Origin: Syncephalastrum monosporum B8922
Taxonomy: Eukaryota; Mucoromycota; Mucoromycetes; Mucorales; Syncephalastraceae
NCBI GenBank assembly: GCA_000697355.1
Contig: JNEN01001266.1
Span: 1 to 64,000, forward strand
DNA length: 64,000 bases
Reading direction: 5' to 3'
Part shown: positions 34,059-46,147 of the stretch, in pieces
How positions within the stretch are numbered: position 1 is the first letter of the stretch
Layout: each line of letters starts with the position of its first letter
Notes under the pieces: model-generated
Seen by the model: the letters and a program-made list of their open reading frames with translations, nothing else
The model's database searches: none
Told to the model about the DNA's origin: nothing
Program-made: the position numbers and the translations under genes

Positions 34059-35975
34059 ATGAGCGGACAAGTGTCGGCATCCAAGGCGAAGCGTCTCGCA
34101 GCGAGAGAAGCCAAGGCCAAGGCCAAGGGCCAAAAGACGCCCGCCGAAAAGAAGGCGGAGGCTGCGCCTGAGTCTGTCGAGAAGCAGCTCGACATGAACA
34201 AGGCCAGCATCAATGTGGATCGTACTGCGACGGGTGTCTACACTTCGCAGGAGCGCAGCAGAGATATCAAGATCGAATCCTTCTCGCTCAACTACCACGG
34301 TCGTGTCCTGATTGACAATGCCACGATCGAACTCAACTTTGGCCGTCGTTACGGTCTCATTGGTGCGAACGGATCCGGTAAATCGACCTTCCTTGCTTCG
34401 CTTGCCGAGAGAGATATTGAGATTCCTGAGCATATCGATGTAAGTCATAAACCATCCACACATGCACAAAGGCATGTGGGATGAAATGCTGTCATGGGGA
34501 TACACATGGCTTATCAATCCATCGATTTTTTCTTGTCTATCTCCGTTTAGACGTATCTCCTGAACCAGGAAGCCGAGCCCTCTGACCTCAACGCCATCGA
34601 GGCTGTGATTGAGCACGCCAAGAACGAGGTCGCCCGTTTCGAGAAGCAGGTGGAGGAGCTCCTGACCGAGGAGGACGGCGCGGACAACCCGCTGCTGGAC
34701 GATCTGTACGAGCGTATCGAGCAGATGGATCCCGCCACCTTCGAGCCCCGTGCCTGCACCCTCTTGTCCGGTCTGGGCTTCACCACCAAGCAGATGCAAA
34801 AAGCCACGCGCGACATGTCCGGTGGTTGGCGTATGCGTGTCGCCCTCGCCAAGGCCCTGTTCGTCCGCCCCACCCTCCTGCTGCTCGACGAGCCCACCAA
34901 CCATTTGGATCTCGAGGCCTGTGTGTGGCTTGAGGAGTACCTGAAGACGTACGACCGTATCCTCGTCGTCAACTCGCACTCGCAGGATTTCCTGAACGGT
35001 GTGTGTACCAACATGATGCACCTCAACCACAAGCGCAAGCTGATCTACTACGGTGGTAACTACGACATGTTTGTCAAGACCAAGGAGGAAAACGAGGTCA
35101 ACCAGCAGAAGGCCTACATGAAGCAGCAGGAAGAAATTGCCCACATCAAGAAGTTCATTGCTTCCGCCGGTACTTATGCCAACTTGGTGCGTCAGGCCAA
35201 GTCCAAGCAGAAGATCATTGACAAGATGGAGGCCGACGGTCTGATCGAGCCCGTCGAGAAGCCGCAGCAGTTCAAGTTCAACTTCACCGACATGCCGAAG
35301 CTGCCCCCGCCCGTCCTCGCCTTCCAGGACGTCTCGTTCTCGTACGACGGCAACATGGCCAACTGCTTGTACCGCAACATTGAGCTCGGTGTCGACATGG
35401 ACTCGCGTGTCGCCCTGGTCGGTCCTAACGGTGCCGGCAAGTCGACCCTGCTCAAGCTCATGAGCGGTGAGCTCATGCCCACCGACGGTCGTGTCCAGCG
35501 CCACACCTCGCTCAAGCTTGGCAAGTACTCGCAGCACTCGGCTGACCAGCTCGACCTGGACCTCTCGCCCATCGATTACATGCGCAAGAAGTTCCCCGAG
35601 GTCAGCACCGAGATCTCGTTCTGGCGCCAGTCCATTGGCCGCTACGGTCTGTCCGGTACCCACCAGACCTCGCCCATCGCCCAGCTGTCGGACGGTCTCA
35701 AGTCGCGTCTCGTCTTTTGCGAGCTTGCCACCCTCCACCCTCACATCATCCTTCTGGACGAACCGACCAATCACTTGGACATGGAGTCCATTGACGGTCT
35801 GGCCGAGGCCATCAACGCCTTCTCGGGTGGTGTCGTGCTTGTTTCTCACGACTTCCGACTTATCTCGCAGGTGGCGCAGCAGATCTGGCGTTGCGAGGGC
35901 GGCCACGTCATGCCCTTCGAGGGTTCCATCGAGGAATACAAGGAGTCCCTCCGCAAGAACGTCAAGCTGGTCTAA
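34059..35975 (+). CDS. ARB1: ABC-F ATPase Arb1 (ABCF2-type ribosome biogenesis factor)
   Basis: A soluble, twin-cassette ABC protein without membrane spans. Yeast Arb1 shuttles between nucleus and cytosol and is needed for 40S and 60S subunit biogenesis. One intron (34440-34550) gives 601 residues, close to yeast Arb1. A basic, Ala/Lys-rich N-terminus is followed by cassette 1: Walker A GANGSGKST, signature DMSGGWRMRVALAKALF, Walker B LLLLDEPTNHLD. The ABC-F linker (NEVNQQKAYMKQQEEIAHIK) comes next, then cassette 2: Walker A GPNGAGKST, a degenerate signature region (SPIAQLSDGLKSRLVFCEL), Walker B IILLDEPTNHLD and the switch histidine in LVSHDFRL. Codon use is strongly biased to C-ending codons, as expected of a highly expressed gene. 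This bias also creates a long meaningless frame on the opposite strand. Confidence 0.97.
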
Positions 35976-36307
35976 ACTCAACACAAAAAAAGTACTTTTA
36001 CTTAGAGGACAAGAAGCCGTGTACAGCATATCCCAAATCATCCCCATCGCGGCTTTTTACATACTTAGACTCTTTTTTTCTCTCTCTCGCTTTTTTTTTA
36101 TATGTACATCTCTCACCTTCCGCTCTCGCTTACTCTCAAAAACACGCGTTCGCTTTTCTTCTCTTTTTCTGTCTCCAAACTCTTTTTTTTTTTTTGCCTT
36201 TTGTTGAAATTCGTTGTCCTCCTGAACGAAAGAGAAAAAAAAAAGAAGGAAGTAAAAGATAAAAAAACTTAGTTTTTCATATATATATTAGTAGGTGAAG
36301 AAGAGGT

Positions 36308-36333
36308 GGGGGGAGGGGGGCGCGGGTGGGGGG
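36308..36333 (+). other. G-quadruplex-forming motif between convergent genes
   Basis: Four G-runs (6, 6, 3 and 6 Gs) separated by 1-3 bases lie 333 bases after the ARB1 stop and 18 bases beyond the stop of the convergent coiled-coil gene. This meets the usual quadruplex pattern on the plus strand. It could mark the 3' end or pausing site of the ARB1 transcript. Confidence 0.7.
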
Positions 36334-36350
36334 AAGAATTGGTACATTCA

Positions 36351-38721
36351 TTAGAAGGATTGAAGGGTATGTGCCTGGCTCGGTTGTTGCGCTAGTTCCT
36401 TTTCGAGCTCCTTGAGCAGCTCGGCGTCTTCATCGAGCGCATACGACTTGCGGCGGATCGGGGGCACAGCCGGCACCGAGGCATGTGTGGAGGTGGGGGT
36501 CACGGGTTCGTTCGAGGACAGCGAGGCGGTCGACCGCTGGGCGTCCGACTTGCGCAGCGTCCGGCGCGGGGCAGGCGTGGAGGGGGAGTCTCCTGAAGGA
36601 CGCAGGAATTGCTCGAGCCGACCCTCCTCGGCGTGCTGGAGCGCATCCTCGTACTGACCGCGGTACGTGCCACCCACAAACACTTGCGGCAGCATGCGGC
36701 CCGTGCTGTTGGGCTGGCGCCGCATGTGCTGCAGCGCGGGCTCACTCTTGGCCACGTCGATGACCTGGAATGGGATCTGGTTTGACTCGAGGAGCGTCCG
36801 CAGGCTCTCCTGGTTGCGCTTGATCGTCGCGTTGCCCGACACGCCCGACACATACACCTGGACACAGCCGGGGTCGCGCGGGTTGAGCTCGATCGCGTTC
36901 TGCTGCAGGGCCGCGACCGGCCACCGGATCGACTTGTTGACACCGCCCGTCGACTTGCGGAGCGGCATCACCTTGGCCGAGGGCAGGTCCGGCACCTGAG
37001 CATCCTCCAGAATCATGGACGCGCGCTTCATGTGGTTGCGCAGCTCGGCCTTTTGGCCCTGGCGCATCTTGGTCACCTGTTCGCGGTGGGATTGCGCCAG
37101 GTTGGCCAGCTCGACGGAATGGGCGTGCTCGGACTGCTCAAACTCTTGCAGGAGCTTCTCGACCTCGTCGTTCATCTCGCTCTTGGCCCGCTTCTCGGCG
37201 TGCTCGAGCCGCTCACGCAGCTTCTCTGTATCGGACTGGTGCTGCATCTTCAAGGTCTGGATCGTCTCGGCCTGCTTGCGCTCCAGGGCTTGCAGCGCCC
37301 GCTCCTGCGATTGCTTGAGCTGGCTCAGCGACTTTTGGTGCTGCACCAGCTCACGGTCCTTCTCGGCCATTTCTTCCGCGTGCGACTGCAAGATCGCCTC
37401 GTGCTCTTGCTTTTGTGCCTATAATATACAATGCGCGTAGGAGGGTCAGTTCAGGGGAGTTCGCTCGGTAGTTTACTTTTCTTTTGTCTTGCGCACGACC
37501 CGCCCCACTATCGCAGTTCCAGATACACGCACACGCATACGTACACTCAGCACACAACACAAAATAGAGCATCCATACACGCACCAAGGACACCCCACCC
37601 CCTTTTTAAAAATCGCCTCCTATTACCTCCAGCTGCTGGTTCAGCTCTTCCAGTTTCTGGATCATGATACGGTCATTCTCGAGGTCCATTGTGAGGCGAT
37701 TCAGTCGTTTCTGACGTTCCTCGTCCTTGCCATCGTTCTTTTTCCGGTCGCGCCGGTTGACCTGGGCCCGCAAGGTCGCCAGCTCCTTCTCCTTATCGGC
37801 CAATCGGCTCACGGCCTCTTGGTTCTATAGAAAGAAGAATAAGGTCACAGACGATGAGAAACAAGCTTTTCATTATTAAAAATACGTTGTTGGGCACATG
37901 GGCACATGCCGACGCACAAACTCAATTAAAAAAAAAAGAAAGAAAGAAAGAAGCACACATACCGCCTTTTTGAGATCCTCCAACTGCTCCGTCACTTGCT
38001 GGAGCGCCGGGCGGACAACTTGGTCTGCCTGGGCCCACTTCTTGTTGAGCTCCTCAAGCTCCTTGTCCTTGTCGAGCAGCATCTGCTCTTTTTCAGCGAG
38101 CTGCAGCTCGAGCCCTTCTGCGGCCATCTCGTTCATTTGGTCCATCAGCTTGCGAATTTCTTGCTCCCGCTCCTCGAGGAGCTTGTCCTTGTGGGATTCC
38201 TCATGCTCCGTCTGTTTTTGCTGGGCCAGCATGTCACGCAGTTCCTTGAGCTCAGCACTCTGGCGCGAAATCACATCCAAGTGTTCCGTTTGCTATGCAA
38301 ACACAAAGCATAGCGTGTCTGTGTGTGAGCTCTACCTTTCTTTGTGCTGTGATGTCTCCCTTGCGTTGGAAACTTTCTTGGCCCATTTGTCGTCAAAGTG
38401 ACAGCAAGCCAGAGAAGGAACGCAGTAAAAGGATGACCTTTTTTTTTTTTTTTGCCCTACCTTGGATTTGAGCTCGTTGTATTCTTGTCGTATCTGCGCC
38501 ACCGCGGCCGAGTTGGTGCTCTTTGCGCTGCCGGCACGCAAGGATCGTCCATCGAGCCCAGCCGCTTCCGTCGGCGCAGCCATGTTGGGCACATCGAGCT
38601 CGCTAGGTGCTGTTGTGGGTCGTCGGTACACTTCGCTCTGTTCCTGCTGCTGTTGCTGCTGCTGCTCCTGCTGTCGTTGCTGCTTTCGCTTCGCTTTCTT
38701 TCGACTACCAAAGCAAGGCAT
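36351..38721 (-). CDS. Coiled-coil protein with C-terminal SH3BGR/glutaredoxin-like domain
   Basis: About 610 residues in four or five exons. The N-terminus MPCFGSRKKAKRKQQRQQ is basic and runs into a Gln-rich stretch. About 300 residues of continuous coiled coil follow (for example EREQEIRKLMDQMNEM, LDKDKELEELNKKW, ALQALERKQAETIQTL, LRERLEHAEKRAKS). A thioredoxin-fold domain of the SH3-binding glutamic-acid-rich type comes next: VQVYVSGVSGNATIKRNQES, IPFQVIDVAKSEPALQHMRR, RMLPQVFVGGTYRGQYEDAL. The domain has no CxxC, so it is not a redox enzyme. The tail is Ser/Pro/Thr-rich with RRKS and a terminal amphipathic segment. An N-terminal MxCF/basic motif hints at membrane attachment. Likely a scaffold of the cytoskeleton or cell tip; the specific role is unknown. 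Confidence 0.85.
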
Positions 38722-39164
38722 ACTATGTGTATATTACTTTTGGGATTGAAAGAAGAGATAAAAAAAAAGTGTTGGGGTAGAAAAGGAAGCAATGCGAGTC
38801 TGATATATAGAAGAAAAAATAAAGCGCTCAAAAGGGTAAAAAAAGAAAAGGAAGTTTACAAGTGTCCCTTGCTTAGGGAGATCCCACTCTACTCCACTCA
38901 TCTTATATCCAAGTGTTGTACCAAGACACGAGTTGGGTGGAACAAAAAAAATAGAGGAAAGAAAAGAGTGAGAGAATGAGAGAGAAAGGGAGGCAGGGGA
39001 CAGACCTACTCCTATTTTATCTTTCAGATCGTCATCATAAAGGCACTTTCAAAGCGACATATTTCATACCATGAAAGAAAATAAAAATTCAGACATGTTA
39101 GTGCTTCTTTATTCATTTTGTCACGTTGCCCAGCATATGCTTCCCCATCATTCCAGTGAAAACT
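38722..39164. other. Intergenic region, no gene seen
   Basis: This A-rich spacer lies between the Mus81 stop and the start of the coiled-coil gene. No coding signal is visible. Confidence 0.6.
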
Positions 39165-41878
39165 CTACGGTCCCCACACGTCGTATAACTTTTTACTGAG
39201 AGCAAGACCCCACCGTCGCCGGCTAATATGCTCCTGCGTCGCTTCCTTGGCCAGCAGCTGACCCTGCTGCGCGTTCGTGGCCTGAAAGGCATCGAGCAGG
39301 GCACGCGGCGTCGGATAGCGCTTCACGAGTGCCGTCGCTTTTTCCGCACTGACACCGCGGAGCACCATCAACATCCGGTGGTACAAGTCCTTGAGCGCCA
39401 TGGACCCCGTCTTGCTGTTCAGGCGGTTGTACAGCGGATAGGAGATCACGTGGGTCGTGCCCAGCTGCTGCTTGAGATCGACATAGGTGTGCCGCGACAC
39501 CGTGTGCTCAGGTATTCGATACAGGGTGACACCCTAACAACAGGGCTGTGTCAGCCAAGACTGCTTGACCGGGTTTTGGGAAAAGAGAGAGAGAAAAAGA
39601 GAAAGAATGTCATTTTCACTTGCCTCATACATGCGTTCTACCATACGCGTCGCCTTGACGAGAAAATCAATCGTATCGTCCACGGTCAGCGTGCGCTTGA
39701 GAAAGAATTGGTCGGTGATCTGGGTCGAGAGCATGCTCGTCTGGATGGCTTGTGCGCCAAACTGGATGGCTGCCTCCTTGTTGTACTCTTCCACAACATA
39801 AAACACCTTGCGGGCCGCCGCGTTGCTCAGACGATGCTGTTTTTTTTTCATCGATCAGCCCCGTGCCATTTCTTTCTCAATCATTTGAGTTGGGGGAAAG
39901 GGGGGGGGGCGTCGGGTGATTACCTTCTGTTCTAGAAAACGTCCATCCTTGATACTCGTGACTAAATCATCCATGCGCTTGCGCTCGAGCACGATATCCA
40001 GGAACAGCGCATCGCCTAGGCTCGTCGAGCCTTTCTTTTGGGCCACCCAGATGACGTCGCCGAGCTCGAGCGCGCGTTTCACGACGTGGATGCCTTTGCT
40101 AACCAGCTGGTCCTGGAAATAATCACGGTCGCTCTTGTTTTTGATTTCGCGGTTGTCGAGGACGAGCACGATATCGTAGCTATCAGGCGGGAAAGCAGAG
40201 ACTTCGGACTGGGACAAGGACTGGGACAAGGGTTGGGAGGAGGAAAGGGCGATGTTCGGCCATGGGTGGGACTGGCTACTCGTGTCCTGGCTGCTAAAGA
40301 GCGGCAGGACGGGCTCGGGTGGCACGCCGCCTGCGACTGGCACACTGTGTTCTTCGGGGAGGTAGCCCAAGCACCGGGCCTCATCATCATAGGACAGGTC
40401 GGTCACACCGTACCGCAAGGCGGTGGAGCGAGCCCGCGCTTCGAAGCGGATGTGATACGCCACCTGCTGATGGGCTACCCCATGTCAAGTCCAGATGAGC
40501 CTAACGCTTACAATGGCCAATGTATCCGTGCTGAATCCTACCTTTTATCTGTACATGGGCTTGGGCGACGTGCTTGACGGGATTGCCGTGGGTATCAAGG
40601 TAGGTGAAAGGGAAAGGGGTATCGGGCTCATTGCGGGGCGGTGGGCCTTCCCATACCATGTCGGCGGGTTGGGAGGATTGGCTCAGAACGAGGTCGATCT
40701 CGTCTTGTGTGGTTGGCGTGGGGTGTTTGATATGGGGGGCAGAAGCATACGAGGGTGATGTCAATGTACTTCTGGCTTCGTGACTCGCGGCGGCATGTTT
40801 CTCGGGCTCCAGGAAGTAGAGGCTCAAGTCGACCTCTTCTTGGTCTTCATCGTCATCCTCGATTTCGATAGGCTGCGGTGTGGCAGCGGATAGGGCGGAG
40901 GAAGCGGCGCGAGAGGAAGGAGCAGGGGCAGAGGGGGCAGACGCGGTGGTGATGATGGCAGGGTCGGTGGTGATGGTGGAAGGGTTGGAACTCGAGGAAG
41001 AGGATGCGCGAAACCGGTCGGGATTCAGGACGTACAAGCTCAAATCGACCTCGGGTTCCTCCTCCTGTGTGTCATTCCATTCGAGTTCTTCGGACGGCTC
41101 TTGCGTATTCAACAGCGGCCGGGCAGGTTCACCGTTGGCGGTGCTTTGCAAGTTCTCTGCAATGTTCAGCCCGGTATCGGTGAGCATGTACTTGGCCGGG
41201 CTGCCCTGTTTCCACACGTATTCCTTTTTTTCGAGGGTTTTAATGCCGGCCCAGGCCGTGTAGGATTTGCCGGGTTCGGGCGTGTCAAACGAGCTGTCGC
41301 AGTGTTCCTGGGCACGTCGAATGATTTCTTCCTTGGTCGCGTACTGCTGTTGATAGAGCTCTCTGAGCTGCAAAAGCGCGAGCAGAATGCCGTACGCGCC
41401 CGTCCTGTAGCCAGGCACGTACGGCTTCGTCGTCTTGCGACGCGTCCGTCGGCTGTCGTCCCCACCTCCTGAATCAGGGCGATCGCGCTTTTCACCTGGG
41501 GGGGGTAGCAGAAGAATCAGCATACTAGATCAGGACGGTGGGCACTACGCACCTCTTGGACGCTCGGGAAGAGGCAAGCTATTCTGAGTGCAGTGTTTCC
41601 GCAGCCGATTCTCGAGACGGGAGACCATGCCCGGGCCAATGCCCTTGAGTTGCTGGGCCTCGCAGGGATGGCTGAACGGGATAGTGCATTGATCCATGGA
41701 ATCGTATGCCTTTGTGCGTGGATTGCGTCGCCCACGTTAGGATTCGACACGGGACGGAAGACGCAGAGCGTACCTTTTTATACGTGAAATAGGCCTTGCT
41801 CTGGATAGCCCTGGCCTCGTCCATCCATTCCTTGATCCAGTCGCGCCACAAGGGGTTAGCGCATGGAGAGGCTGGCAT
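39165..41878 (-). CDS. MUS81: Mus81 structure-selective endonuclease subunit
   Basis: Catalytic subunit of the Mus81-Mms4/Eme1 nuclease that cleaves 3' flaps, nicked Holliday junctions and stalled forks in the nucleus. Six or seven exons give roughly 780 residues. The N-terminal helix-hairpin-helix is visible (QQLKGIGPGMVSRLENRL), followed by the winged-helix region (YRTGAYGILLALLQL). A long acidic, low-complexity linker carries two DLSLYxL motifs (VDLSLYVLNP and VDLSLYFLEP). The XPF-type nuclease core has VLVLDNREIKNKSDRDYF and the active site ERKRMDDL (ERKxxxD), then GRFLEQK. The C-terminal tandem HhH region is present (VLRGVSAEKATALVKRYPTP). The chosen start MPASPCANPLWRDWIKEWMD matches the usual 'NP.....W..E' opening of fungal Mus81. 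The two-copy DLSLY linker is unfamiliar and could be an interaction site. Confidence 0.95.
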
Positions 41879-42084
41879 GGTCGTGTGTGCTGGTGCTGGT
41901 GCCTGTGCTTGTGCTTGTGCTTGGGTGAGCTAGAATGAATTTATTTAAAATAAGAGAAAAGCAGCGACGGGCGGGGTAAGGATGGCCCAAAATCATGCGC
42001 CCAAGTCAAGTATAAAAAAAGAGGGTGGAGGGGAGGTGGCCGCCCACCCCTTGGTTTGGTTCCTTCTTTCTTCGCTTCAATGCA

Positions 42085-43635
42085 ATGAACCTGACACGCT
42101 CCACTTCCAATCCAAACGACATTCCCGGCTTTCTGTACGCCGGCTTCAACCAGGACTACGGCTGCTTTGCGGTCGGCCTCGACAACGGTTTCCGGGTCTA
42201 CAATGGAGAGCCGTTGGTCGAACAAGCTCGAACCGGTAGGAATCTCTCCCAATCGATGCCATGCAACTCACTCTGACCTGACCTGACCTGACCTGACCTG
42301 ACCTGGCCTGGCCTTCATCCCTCCATGGCCCATTGTGTGTACCTGCGTACTTTATACACATATAGAATCCCACGACGGTGGTATCGCGTTGGTGGAAATG
42401 CTCTATCGCACGAATTACCTGGCCTTGGTCGGCGGCGGACGCAATCCACGCTACTCGCCCAACAAGGTCATTATCTACGACAGCATCAAGGGGAAGCCTG
42501 TGCTTGAACTCGAATATAAGAGCGAAGTCAAGAACGTCAAGCTGCGACGAGACAGGTAAATGGCTTGTCAAAAGTAGATTTGCATGTGTATTCAACCTGC
42601 ATACTAGACTCACCGTGGTCTTGTCTCACAAGGTCTTTGTCTACCATTTCGGCATCCAGCCGCGTCTGCTCTACACCTTCGAGACCTGTGAGAACGAACG
42701 AGGCAAGTCGAGTTCAAGTCAAGTCAGATCGAGTTGACATTAGTATAAGAGCTGTGGTTGACAGACAGGGTCACATTTACATTCAGGACTGGCTGCGGTA
42801 TCATCGGCCCAAACGCCTGCGGTGCTGATCATCCCCGGCCGACAGCGCGGCCATGTGCAGGTGATCGACCTCGCCTCGCTCGGATGGCCCAAAGACGAGC
42901 CGGCGTCGCGGCACTCGCAGCCGCCGCCACCCACCGCGAATGTGAGTATCATTGCTGCCCATTCGGGGCGTCTGAGCTGTCTCGCGCTCAACAGCGACGG
43001 GTCGAAATGTGCGACGGCGAGTGATAAGGGCACGCTGATCCGCGTGTTTAGTACAGCCACCGGCACGCTCCTCAACGAGCTGCGACGCGGCATGGACCGG
43101 GCCGAGATCTACTCGATCGCCTTCAACAATGAATCGACACGGCTCTGCGTCGCGTCGGACAAGGGCACCATCCACATCTTCAACCTCGATGTCTCGGTCG
43201 TATCGATGGTCGAGCACAAGCCGCGTGGGCCCACCTACGGCGAAGTGCCCAACCCTACCCCGTCCGCCTCGTCCTCGTCCTCCCGCTACGGCCTCACGCA
43301 CAGCGGCAACCGTGGGTCGAGTCTGAGCTTCATGAAGGACCTTTTGCCAAAGTACTTTAGCAGTGAGTGGAGTTTTGCTCACGCAAAGATCATCACCGAG
43401 AGTCGATGCATAGCTGCGTTTGGTGAGCAGAAGAATACCCTGATAGGTAGGCATGACGAACAATCCATGCATTCGTCTTCTCCATGGGTTGGACACTCAC
43501 ACGTGTTGAAACATAGCGATATGTGCAGACGGCAGCTGCTATAAATTCTATTTTGATCCTCTCAACGGGGGCGAGTGCAGCCGCGACTCGTACGAACGGT
43601 TCTTGCAAGACTTTGAGCCCAGGCCCACCTACTAA
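42085..43635 (+). CDS. HSV2: PROPPIN phosphoinositide-binding WD-repeat protein (Hsv2/WDR45B-like)
   Basis: A seven-bladed beta-propeller that binds PI3P and PI(3,5)P2 on endosomes, vacuole and autophagic membranes. Six or so exons give about 370 residues. The start [20 protein letters not shown] is followed by [20 protein letters not shown] and [16 protein letters not shown]. The defining lipid-binding motif is LRRG in [24 protein letters not shown] rather than FRRG, together with the short length, favours the Hsv2/WDR45B branch over Atg18. The blade before it reads [20 protein letters not shown] and [11 protein letters not shown]. The 6CD loop region is short and Ser/Gly-rich. The first intron contains a run of ACCTG pentamers (about 42271-42305), which is harmless slippage DNA. 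Confidence 0.93.
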
Positions 43636-43900
43636 TACTATACACACTCTTTTGATTCCCCCCCCCCTCCCTCATCCTCCCTTTTCCTCTATTTTTGAAT
43701 ATAGTACTTTTTTCTTTCTTCCTCAATTACGAGAAGCGTGCGCCTTGGAATGGTGCATGGTGAACAGTCAAAGTTTGACATGGATGGGGGAGGGGGAAAA
43801 GAGGAGTTGTGAGTGGCGAGCGACGCTCTGCTGGTCTTATTATTAATTTGATAACAGACACGGGTGGGGGAGTGAGTCAGTCTGTCTGTCTTGTAATTCA

Positions 43901-46091
43901 ATGGAAAAGCTCAATGCCAATGCGCCTGCATTCACGCCTTCGCCCTCCACAGACGGCTCAAAGACACCCCCCAAAACGCCTGCCTCGCATGCCAACACGC
44001 CCTCCAACCGACCGCCGCGTCACAGCAACAAGCGCAGCAACCCAAAGCCCAATCACAAAAGGAATCAGGACCGATCCGCTCGGCCTCGAGAATCGCGTCC
44101 TCGTCCTGCTGCCAGCACCCCTGGAACCTCTTCGACACAGGCTGAACCCGAGGTAAGCCTGGCTCTCGCACGCCTGTCCTCGTGTTTTGCTCACTCTAAA
44201 GCAGCCGGTAGCCGATAAGAAAGGGCGTGTTTCGCTCAACCATCTGCTCAATTTCAGATTTCCAGAGCGACACCAGACCCCCACCACCGTGCGCAAATCC
44301 AGTCGCAAAACGACCTATCAGCCCTACAACAAGGACCGTTTCGTCAATGCCAACTTTCGCTTTATCCTCAACCCCACCCAGGACTACGCCATCCAGCTCG
44401 CGGACCCCGACGCCCACTTTGAGTGGCCCGCCATCGAGCAGATCCTGGTCGCGGATACGCTCACCTGCCCCATCTGCCTGAGTCCACCGACCGCAGCACG
44501 TATCACAAAGTGCGGCCACGCCTTTTGTCTGCCGTGCATCCGCCACTATCTCCAGCTCAGCGACCGCAAATGGCACAAGTGCCCCATCTGCTGGGACGCT
44601 GTCTATGCCCGCGACCTCAAGCCCGTCCGGACCGTCGCGCCTTTTGCGACGGACGACGCTCGCCTCTCGCCCGGCGCCTCCGTCCGCATGCGCCTCGTCG
44701 AGCGCGACTCAGACGCCACACTCGCCTTTCCTGTGTCCGAGACGTGGCCCCTCGACACGGCCCGCGTCGCGCGTCTCCTGCCCGCCCATGTGCCTCTCTA
44801 CGCATGGCATTTCATGCCAAGCGCCCTCCATTTCGCCCGCTTCATGCTCGCCACACACGACTATCTCGAGGCCGAATACGGCCGCGACCTGGACGAACTG
44901 GCCCATGCGCTGGCCGACGCCAAGGAGTGGCACCTCACGTCGGAGATACCGTTCATCCAAGGCTGCGTCGCCGAAGTCCAGGACGCGCTCGCACAGCTCC
45001 GGAAAACCCCCGTGACAGCGTACGAGGCGACCATGGAAATGACGGCCTTGCTCTTCCAAGCAGATGCACCGTCGCCGACGCACCGGGCACGGCAGAGCCG
45101 ACCGCCCTCCGCCGTCGCCGCCGCTGAAAAGCAACCGACGCCTCCCGTGGAAATGCCCGAAGCCTATCGCCAGCACCATCTCCGTCTCACAGGGGAAGAT
45201 CATGCATTAAAAACTGACACCCCGAGTACCAGCCATAGCCAGAGTCAGACTACTGCGACTACGAGTACGAGTTCTACTGCGGCTGTGGAAGCACCGAAAC
45301 CACGGTCGACGCGACCCGCGACCGAGTTTTATTTTTATCAGGCTGCAGACGGGCAGCACATATACCTCCATCCACTGGATATCAAGGTCCTCAAGCATGA
45401 ATACGGCGACTACGCACACTTTCCACACGAGCAGTCCTTTGTGGTTGAAGACGTAGAAGAGACCACAATCACCGAGGTCAGTCGCGCGGATTACTGCAAT
45501 GCATGCTACTGACCCCCTCCACATAGGAAGTACGCAAACGATTCAAATACCTGGGACACTTGCCGCTGGCGTGCGATACCACATTTATCGAGATTGACTT
45601 GAAGAAAGCGGTCTCGTCCGAGACCCTAAAGATGTTCAGCCGTGAGTACTTTCCTCCCTCCCCGCTCTACGTTGCCCTCTTTTTTTTTTATTGACACTCC
45701 TTCTCCCCATTTCTCAGAGGAGCTTGGCCAGCGCCACAAGCGGCGCGTCGAGCGGAGGCGACGCGAAGAAAAAAGCCGAAAGGCGGCCGAAGCCAAGTCA
45801 AAGAAAGCCAGCCAGTCCAAGGCCGAAGCGACGCGGCGCATGATGCAAGAAGACCCCTTTTTCCAGACCGTGCCCGACACGAACGAACACGAAGCCTTGG
45901 CCGAGGCGGTGCGCGCGTCGGCAGCCGAGCATCAGCAGCGCCAGCAGCGGGAAGAGCAAGCGACCCACTCGCGCACGGTGTGGGGCACGCCTGCTGTGGC
46001 CGGCCAGGCCCAGGAGGAGGTCCCTGCCGAATGGGCAGAGCACATCACGATCGTCAACAAGAGCAAAAAGAAGAAAAAGGGCAAGAAATAA
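43901..46091 (+). CDS. RING finger protein of the RNF10/Mag2 family
   Basis: Probable E3 ubiquitin ligase; RNF10 and yeast Mag2 act on stalled small ribosomal subunits. The N-terminus is Pro/Thr/Asn-rich and basic. After the first intron a conserved block reads RVSLNHLLNFRFPER and YNKDRFVNANFRFILNP. The C3HC4 RING is complete: CPICLSPPTAARITKCGHAF, then CLPCIRHYLQL...HKCPICWD. A large conserved region follows, including YFYQAADGQHIYLHPLDIKV, typical of this family ('FYYQ..DGQ.iyLhpl'). The last two exons give FKYLGHLPLACDTTFIEIDL, a basic RRxRREEKSRKAAEAK coiled segment, and a Lys-rich end. Total is about 680 residues. An E3 role is inferred from the family. Confidence 0.93.
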
Positions 46092-46147
46092 TAATAATAA
46101 TAAAAAGCGGGGGACAGGCCGCACGTTTTTATTTTGTTTTTTTGTTT

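Noticed and set aside
34053..36047. A 664-codon open frame on the minus strand opposite ARB1
   Set aside because: It is an antisense shadow of the strongly codon-biased ARB1 gene; the residues are a monotonous L/V/G/H/D mix with no domain, and it overlaps the real gene completely.
42270..42306. ACCTG pentamer run in the PROPPIN gene read as a regulatory repeat
   Set aside because: It lies in an intron, is a simple slippage repeat and leaves splice sites intact.
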